Position numbers and translations under genes: made by a program. The notes under the pieces are model-generated. The model saw nothing but the letters and a program-made list of their open reading frames with translations. It had not been told where the DNA came from and did no database searches. 9,236 nt of DNA from Chloroflexota bacterium (lineage in GTDB: Bacteria; Chloroflexota; Anaerolineae; Anaerolineales; UBA11579): contig QKGK01000029.1 in assembly GCA_003250455.1 (NCBI GenBank), positions 1 through 9,236 of the forward strand, given 5' to 3'. Of this stretch, positions 5,250 to 9,236 are shown piece by piece; the first letter of the stretch is position 1; each line of letters starts with the position of its first letter.

Positions 5250-6872
5250 ATGAGCCTGGAATTCAAACGCAGCTACCCGATCATCCTTTTGCTGATTGCC
5301 GTCCTGGCAATCTTTACGTTTGGGATGGGCAGCCAGCGCATCATTGCCTACAACATTGAAAAAGATGCCACCAGCTATTCGCAAACCACTTCCCGTTTTG
5401 ATATTTCCAACAACACAGACCTTTTTGACATCAGCATCGCCCACAGCATCCAGGTGATCATGGATGACGCCCAATACGACCAGATGCTCACCACGTATCA
5501 GGAAACCGGCCTCAAGGAATACTTCCAGGTGGATGTGATCATCGACGGTGTGCGCATCAACGATGTCGGCATCCGCCTGAAAGGGAACGCTTCTCTGAGC
5601 ACGGCCCTGGGGCGGCCAATGGATGCTGGCGGCAACGGCGGCAACGCTGCCGGAAATTTTCCCCAGGACATGCCCAACCGGGGCGATGGCAACTTCCCTG
5701 GCGGGGACGGCAACTTCCAGATGCCTCAGGACGGCCAACAACCTGAATTTCCCCAGGACGGGCAATTACCCGAAGATGGGCAGCAGCCCCAGATGCCTGG
5801 CAACGGGGAAGACTTTGTCCCCCAGGAAAATGGCGGCTTCGGAGGCAGGCAGCAGGGAATGCCAAACAGTTTCAGCCAATCCAGCGGGGAGACAAAGATC
5901 CCCTTTATGATCAAGTTCGATGCGTTTGTTGAAGGGCAAACTTACCAGGGACGCAGCGCCATTGCCATCCGCACGTATGGGATCTCCTACAACGAGGCCA
6001 TGCTGCAGGAACCGGTCACCAATGAGGCCGCCCGCCTGGTTGGCCTCCCAGCCACTCAGACCGCCTATACCGGCTTCCGCTTCAATGATGACGATGAGAC
6101 GTTGTACGTCATCTCTGAATTGGTCAACGACGAATACCTGACCGAATATTTTGAGAACGACAATGGGGTGCTGTACAAGGCCGAACTTGGCTCCACGCTC
6201 AGCTACGAGGGAGAAGACCCAAGCTCGTATGCCGAGAGCTTTACGCAGCAGACCCGGGTGAACGATGCCGACCTGGCTCCGCTGATCGAATTCATCCGCT
6301 TCATCAACCAGGCGGACGACGAGACCTTCGCAAACGAATTACCCAACTATTTGGACGTAGATGCCTTTGCCACCTACCTGGCTTTCAATGTGCTGCTGGT
6401 CAATACCGATTCGCTCATCGGGATGAACAACAACTACTACTTATATTACGACGATGTGGACGGCCGCTTCACCCTGCTGATGTGGGACACCAATGAAAGT
6501 CTGGGCGACCTGGGCGGCAGCGCCACCTACGATATCTCGCTGACCAACACGCAGAACAACTCTGATCAGCGCGCCGGCGGGGGCGGAGGCAGGGGAATAG
6601 GCGGCGGAGAAAACACGCTCATCGAGCGCTTTATGTCCGTTCCCTCCTTTGAAGCCTTATACCGGGAAAAACTGCAAATGGTCTATGACACCGCTTTTGC
6701 CAGCGGAGCGATCACTGAAATTACAGAGCGCTATGCTGCAGTGGTGCGCGGCGTCAACGATGAGCGCAGCCTGGCAGACCTGACCGCCTACGATCAGGCA
6801 GTGGAAAACGTGCTTTCATTCATCGACCAGCGGACAGAATACCTCTCCAGCCTCGAACTGTTGAGCCAATAA
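5250..6872 (+). CDS. CotH-family kinase, membrane-anchored, with low-complexity insertion
   Basis: This 540-residue protein has an uncleaved-looking N-terminal membrane helix (about 9-27), which places the rest outside the cytoplasm. The CotH kinase domain starts with the strand region around YFQVDVIIDGVRINDVGIRLKGN (91-113), where RLKGN is typical. It continues with IRTYGISYNEAMLQEP (240-255), LYVISELVNDEYL (285-297), LYKAE (308-312) and the catalytic-type region NTDSLIGMNNNYYLYYDD...LLMWDTNESLGD (385-420). By analogy with CotH, Asp413 in WDTN and Asp387 or nearby Asn residues are candidate metal/ATP residues. Between RLKGN and IPFMIKFD lies an insert of roughly 95 residues rich in G, N, Q, P and D. 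A second Gly-rich loop lies at 443-453. Bacillus CotH is about 360 residues, and the inserts explain much of the extra length. AAAGGA (5238-5243) supports the start. It is the last gene of the cassette; substrates are unknown. Confidence 0.9.
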   Translation: MSLEFKRSYPIILLLIAVLAIFTFGMGSQRIIAYNIEKDATSYSQTTSRFDISNNTDLFDISIAHSIQVIMDDAQYDQMLTTYQETGLKEYFQVDVIIDGVRINDVGIRLKGNASLSTALGRPMDAGGNGGNAAGNFPQDMPNRGDGNFPGGDGNFQMPQDGQQPEFPQDGQLPEDGQQPQMPGNGEDFVPQENGGFGGRQQGMPNSFSQSSGETKIPFMIKFDAFVEGQTYQGRSAIAIRTYGISYNEAMLQEPVTNEAARLVGLPATQTAYTGFRFNDDDETLYVISELVNDEYLTEYFENDNGVLYKAELGSTLSYEGEDPSSYAESFTQQTRVNDADLAPLIEFIRFINQADDETFANELPNYLDVDAFATYLAFNVLLVNTDSLIGMNNNYYLYYDDVDGRFTLLMWDTNESLGDLGGSATYDISLTNTQNNSDQRAGGGGGRGIGGGENTLIERFMSVPSFEALYREKLQMVYDTAFASGAITEITERYAAVVRGVNDERSLADLTAYDQAVENVLSFIDQRTEYLSSLELLSQ

Positions 6873-6918
6873 AGCGGGCGGGGATAACATTTTGATACCA
6901 GAGAGGAGGTTTTTTCTG

Positions 6919-6951
6919 GTGTCGTTCCCGCATGTTGTTAGCGGGAACCCA
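6919..6951 (+). repeat. dRS3-like hairpin repeat unit
   Basis: GTTCCCGC (6924-6931) and GCGGGAAC (6941-6948) form a hairpin, preceded by GTGTC and followed by CCA, matching the family form GTGTCATTCCCG...CGGGAATCCA. The outer A-T pair of the other copies is G-C here, a paired change. It lies 47 nt after the CotH stop and may protect or end that transcript. A weaker hairpin (6897-6902 with 6915-6920) just before it has no T-tract downstream. Confidence 0.65.
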
Positions 6952-7007
6952 TTTCTTGTGATTTTCTCATGATTGCCGGTCACTGTTTCGTCGGAGGCCT
7001 GTTCTGA

Positions 7008-7268
7008 TTTCAAAACTTAGCCACCTGACAGTTTCAATCATGTGATGTTAAGAATTATTCCTGGTTAATGTCGGCTATTTTTATAGGTAAATAGAAGCCA
7101 CTAATCCGGAGTGCAGCACTTTTAGGAACTTTACATAGCTGTTTTCGTGTCATTCCCGTACGATTTTGGCGGGAATCCACAACAAAGGTTCTAAGTATGG
7201 ATTCCCGCCTGCGCGGGAATGACACAAGTAAAATAATTTCCGCAAACTATCAGGTGACTAGTTTCAAA
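7008..7268. mobile_element. MITE-like element with 18-bp terminal inverted repeats
   Basis: The segments at 7017-7034 and 7244-7261 are inverted repeats matching at 15 of 18 positions, consensus YTAGYCACCTGAYAGTTT. All differences are T/C transitions. TTTCAAA occurs in direct orientation just outside both ends (7008-7014 and 7262-7268), which could be a target-site duplication with a one-base shift. The element is about 245 bp and has no open frame able to encode a transposase. It encloses the paired hairpin repeat at 7147-7225. A simple structured intergenic repeat is the alternative. Confidence 0.5.
7147..7225. repeat. Convergent pair of dRS3-like hairpins forming a 79-bp dyad
   Basis: The outer arms GTGTCATTCCCG (7147-7158) and CGGGAATGACAC (7214-7225) are perfect 12-bp inverted repeats. 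The inner arms GGCGGGAATCC (7168-7178) and GGATTCCCGCC (7199-7209) are perfect 11-bp inverted repeats. Each half also folds on itself; the right half contains ATTCCC-N8-GGGAAT (7201-7220), exactly the form of the Neisseria dRS3 repeat. The element can therefore form either one long hairpin or two adjacent ones. Confidence 0.8.
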
Positions 7269-7349
7269 CTAAAAACTGGCTTGAGGTTTTCGCTTTGTGC
7301 CAGTTTTGCTGACCGGTAGTTGCGGCATTTTTTGTTTCAGGCTTGCAGA

Positions 7350-7382
7350 TTAAAAGACATACCGGCTGAACGCCGGTATGTC
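7350..7382 (-). terminator. Intrinsic terminator of the ferric-reductase-like/ApbE operon
   Basis: GACATACCGGC (7356-7366) and GCCGGTATGTC (7372-7382) form a perfect 11-bp stem with a 5-nt loop. On the minus strand it is followed by TTTTAAT. It lies 35 nt past the stop codon of the membrane protein gene. Apart from this terminator and the repeats listed separately, 6873-7417 shows no gene. Confidence 0.88.
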
Positions 7383-7417
7383 TAGGTTAGGAGGAGGAGA
7401 AAATTCGATAATTGCTG

Positions 7418-8110
7418 TTATTTTCTGATGGCCACGTACAGCCAGTACACCGTCAAAAAGACCACCACCAATAAAGTGACTGCATACATCAGGATTGCGG
7501 CCGGCAGGGAAGAATCTGTCCCGGAGAGGAACGCATGGGCAACCGCCCCAAAGTAGGCTAACAAGCTGGAATAGTGGATCAAGCGGAAGGTTTTCATCCC
7601 AATGCGGTTGCGCATGTAAAAGGTTATCGTCACTAGCACCGTTAGGTACAGGGCGATCGAGCCGATCCCCACCCACACGGGCCGGTAAGGCGCCATGAAC
7701 GGCACCAGGATCTGCGTCCATGTGAAAGGGAGATAATTATCCACCAGCAGCACGAAAATGTGTAAGCCCAGGAACCCCAGCGACAGCAGCGAAATGAACT
7801 TGTGGAAGTCAAAGGTAAAGTTGCCGTTCAGGTACCGGTCGAAGATCTTGGTGGGGATGGCCAGCCCCCATACCGTGGAGAACCACAGCAGCAGGTAAGC
7901 GGTAATTCCCGCAGAGCGGATCACATACCAGGTCACATTTTCTGTCGATAAAGCAAACAGGTTGGTCAGGTTTCCCTGCGCCCCCGCTGCCAGTGGGGAG
8001 ATGAGGAACACACCCAGGGTCAGCGCTGTGACCAGTAACACACCCGTTGCCAGCCAAACAGAAGTATGGCTTTCTGACGAAGAAAGTTTAGAAATTTGCT
8101 GCTGCGACAT
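7418..8110 (-). CDS. Ferric-reductase-like transmembrane haem protein
   Basis: This protein of 230 residues has about six membrane helices and matches the ferric reductase-like transmembrane domain. Four histidines, His103 (FDFHKF), His117 (LGLHIF), His179 (RLIHYSS) and His192 (AVAHAF), keep the H-x13-H and H-x12-H spacing. This is the spacing of the bis-haem b core in ferric reductases and NADPH oxidases. There is no C-terminal FAD/NAD(P)H domain, so electrons must come from or go to a separate protein. The start is set at 8110 because GGAGG (minus strand, 8117-8121) lies 6 nt before it. An upstream in-frame ATG at 8131 would add seven residues but lies before that site. The gene overlaps the ApbE coding end by 23 nt, pointing to coupled translation. 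A flavin-linked extracytoplasmic electron transfer role is inferred from the neighbour. Confidence 0.88.
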   Translation of the reverse strand: MSQQQISKLSSSESHTSVWLATGVLLVTALTLGVFLISPLAAGAQGNLTNLFALSTENVTWYVIRSAGITAYLLLWFSTVWGLAIPTKIFDRYLNGNFTFDFHKFISLLSLGFLGLHIFVLLVDNYLPFTWTQILVPFMAPYRPVWVGIGSIALYLTVLVTITFYMRNRIGMKTFRLIHYSSLLAYFGAVAHAFLSGTDSSLPAAILMYAVTLLVVVFLTVYWLYVAIRK

Positions 8111-9032
8111 GCGCAACCTCCATATTTTCAAAATTACCGACTAACACGCCGTCTGTCTGGACAGCCAGGAATTGTAAGTCTTCCTGTTCCGCCGCCAGCC
8201 CCCAGGCTTCATCCGGCCCGGCGATCAGCAGCGCTTTGGCAAAGGCTTCGGCGTTAGTGGCCTGCGTGGCATACACCGTCACACACAGCCACGGGGTTTC
8301 GGCAGGCGCATCCACCCGCGGATCAATGATGTGGTGCCGTGTCTGGTCTTGCTGGGTCCATCGGCGTTTGCTCACTGAGGAAGTAGCCAGCGCCCCCGGT
8401 CCTACCGCCAGCACGGCTAGCGTTTGGCTGTCATCGCGCGGGTCTTCCAGCGAAACCTGCCAGGCAGGTTCGCCTTCGGGGAGGCCAAACAATACCATGT
8501 CCCCTCCGGCGCTGACCGCTCCGGCATCCGTATACTGGGATAATATTTCCACTGCTCTGGCCGCGATCCAGCCTTTGGCGATCCCGCCCAGATCAATCTG
8601 CATATCGCTGGGCATCCAGATAGCCCGGCGTTCCGGGTCGAACTGGGCCATGTCAAACCCCGGGGAAGCAACCAGCAGTCCATCCGGTGCCGGGGAAGCC
8701 CCAAACTGGCGGAGTTCATCCATGCTGCGGTCGTAACCGGCGTATGCCAGGGCGGGTAAGATCGTCGGGTCGAACAGGCCGCCGGTTTCCTGAAAAGCAA
8801 TTTGTGCTTCCATCAGCAGCGCATACAGTTCATCCGAAAGGTCGAACCAGCGTCCGGCAGCCCGGTTGAGCGCTGAAAGCTCGCTGCTCTGGCGGAAGCG
8901 GGAAAACCGCTCTTCGGCTTCTTCGATCCACTGGCGCACCCGGTCAAACCCCGGCGCTACTGCCGTGCGGTCGCCTTCCGCTGCCACCAGGATGGTGGTG
9001 TTCATTGCTCGAAATTCATCATATTCCATCAT
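8088..9032 (-). CDS. apbE: ApbE-family FAD:protein FMN transferase
   Basis: This 314-residue protein belongs to the ApbE family, which attaches FMN from FAD to a threonine of partner redox proteins, outside the membrane in most known cases. Motifs in order are FRAMNTT (7-13), ELSALNR (51-57), GGLFDPT (84-90), IDLGGIAKGW (146-155), SAGGD (174-178), ATSS (216-219) and HHIIDP (233-238). The usual metal-binding segment ADALATAL reads AEAFAKAL (261-268), so Asp is Glu and Thr is Lys. Some family branches may share this. No signal peptide or lipobox is seen: an in-frame TAG at 9060-9062 limits upstream extension and no standard start lies between. Start codons at 9032 and 9029 are both possible and the ribosome site is weak. 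It overlaps the ferric-reductase-like gene. The flavin-accepting partner is not visible in the window. Confidence 0.93.
   Translation of the reverse strand: MMEYDEFRAMNTTILVAAEGDRTAVAPGFDRVRQWIEEAEERFSRFRQSSELSALNRAAGRWFDLSDELYALLMEAQIAFQETGGLFDPTILPALAYAGYDRSMDELRQFGASPAPDGLLVASPGFDMAQFDPERRAIWMPSDMQIDLGGIAKGWIAARAVEILSQYTDAGAVSAGGDMVLFGLPEGEPAWQVSLEDPRDDSQTLAVLAVGPGALATSSVSKRRWTQQDQTRHHIIDPRVDAPAETPWLCVTVYATQATNAEAFAKALLIAGPDEAWGLAAEQEDLQFLAVQTDGVLVGNFENMEVAHVAAANF
8117..8121 (-). promoter_or_regulatory. Ribosome binding site that fixes the membrane protein start at 8110
   Basis: The minus strand reads GGAGG-TTGCGC-ATG here, an ideal Shine-Dalgarno sequence and spacing for the ATG at 8110. 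The ATG at 8131 lies upstream of this site, so the longer form is unlikely. Confidence 0.85.
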
Positions 9033-9074
9033 AATTGCACGTCCAATTCCGATGATACTCTAATGCTTGATTGC

Positions 9075-9236
9075 CTATGAGCCCGCCGTGCGCAGCCGCA
9101 TGGGAGCCACATTCATTCTTGCGCTCAGCTGCACCGAGGCCGGCTGCACCGTCCCGTTTACCATCGACTCCAAAGAAGGAACATCGGCCATAGAGACATC
9201 CACATTCGTGCTGGAGGAGAACATCGGCAGCACATC
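9075..9236 (-). CDS. C-terminal end of an unrecognised protein (partial)
   Basis: A minus-strand frame enters from the right edge and reads 53 residues to a TAG at 9075-9077, 42 nt before the ApbE start. It ends in SVQLSARMNVAPMRLRTAGS and is rich in V, S, M and T, perhaps the beta-rich tail of an exported protein. Orientation and spacing fit the same operon as ApbE. No ApbE-acceptor motif (S/T-G-A-S/T) appears in this part. The opposite strand is also open across this stretch, so the call rests mainly on context. I do not recognise the family. Confidence 0.5.
   Translation of the reverse strand, partial: DVLPMFSSSTNVDVSMADVPSLESMVNGTVQPASVQLSARMNVAPMRLRTAGS

Noticed and set aside
4374..5765. 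463-residue minus-strand open frame, His-rich, opposite the DUF4956 gene and the start of the CotH gene
   Set aside because: It is antisense to two well-recognised coding regions and spans the structured gap between them. The His runs come from the reverse reading of Met/Val/Ala codons, and no domain or ribosome site supports it.
6897..6920. Hairpin ACCAGA/TCTGGT after the CotH gene as a terminator
   Set aside because: The stem is only 6 bp, the loop is 12 nt, and the T-run lies within the loop rather than after the stem.
8111..8131. Seven-residue N-terminal extension of the ferric-reductase-like protein from the ATG at 8131
   Set aside because: The GGAGG at 8117-8121 lies inside this extension and is ideally placed for the ATG at 8110.
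9064..9236. Plus-strand open frame at the right edge
   Set aside because: It has no ribosome site and would be divergent from ApbE with almost no promoter space; the minus-strand frame fits the operon direction better, though the choice is not certain.

Overview
The window looks like a chromosomal segment of a moderately GC-rich bacterium. Gene content and style fit Chloroflexota, perhaps Anaerolineae: a VTC/DUF4956/CotH cassette, ApbE next to a ferric-reductase-like membrane protein, and an OmpR/MprA-type two-component pair. The taxonomy is an inference, because there is no rRNA or marker gene here.

Layout, left to right. (1) 1-937, minus: the N-terminal two-thirds or so of a Tat-exported multicopper oxidase, running off the left edge. 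(2) 938-1310: a non-coding stretch holding a candidate operator/promoter for the oxidase, two hairpin repeat units, and the strong intrinsic terminator of the next operon. (3) 1311-3430, minus: a response regulator and a HAMP sensor histidine kinase, with stop and start overlapping by 4 nt. (4) 3431-3594: a divergent promoter region with five 11-bp-phased CTGTGAAA-type repeats in two mirror-image blocks. Each block ends exactly 10 nt before a -10-like hexamer. (5) 3595-6872, plus: a three-gene cassette of VTC-type polyphosphate polymerase, DUF4956 membrane protein and CotH-family kinase, with nested hairpins just before the CotH gene. (6) 6873-7417: non-coding, with a MITE-like inverted-repeat element enclosing paired dRS3-like hairpins, then a minus-strand terminator. 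(7) 7418-9032, minus: a four-histidine ferric-reductase-like membrane protein and ApbE (FAD:protein FMN transferase), overlapping. (8) 9075-9236, minus: the C-terminal end of an unrecognised protein, probably upstream in the same operon.

How the genes may work together. The phased repeats suggest that one response regulator controls both its own operon and the VTC-DUF4956-CotH operon. A signal read outside the membrane by the kinase would then set production of a system with a predicted polyphosphate-making enzyme, a membrane partner and a membrane-anchored extracytoplasmic protein kinase. The repeat and -10 geometry resembles PhoB-type activation. The biochemical link between the three cassette proteins is not established by the sequence. 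The right-hand genes look like part of a separate flavin/haem extracytoplasmic redox module, whose flavin-accepting partner is not visible here.
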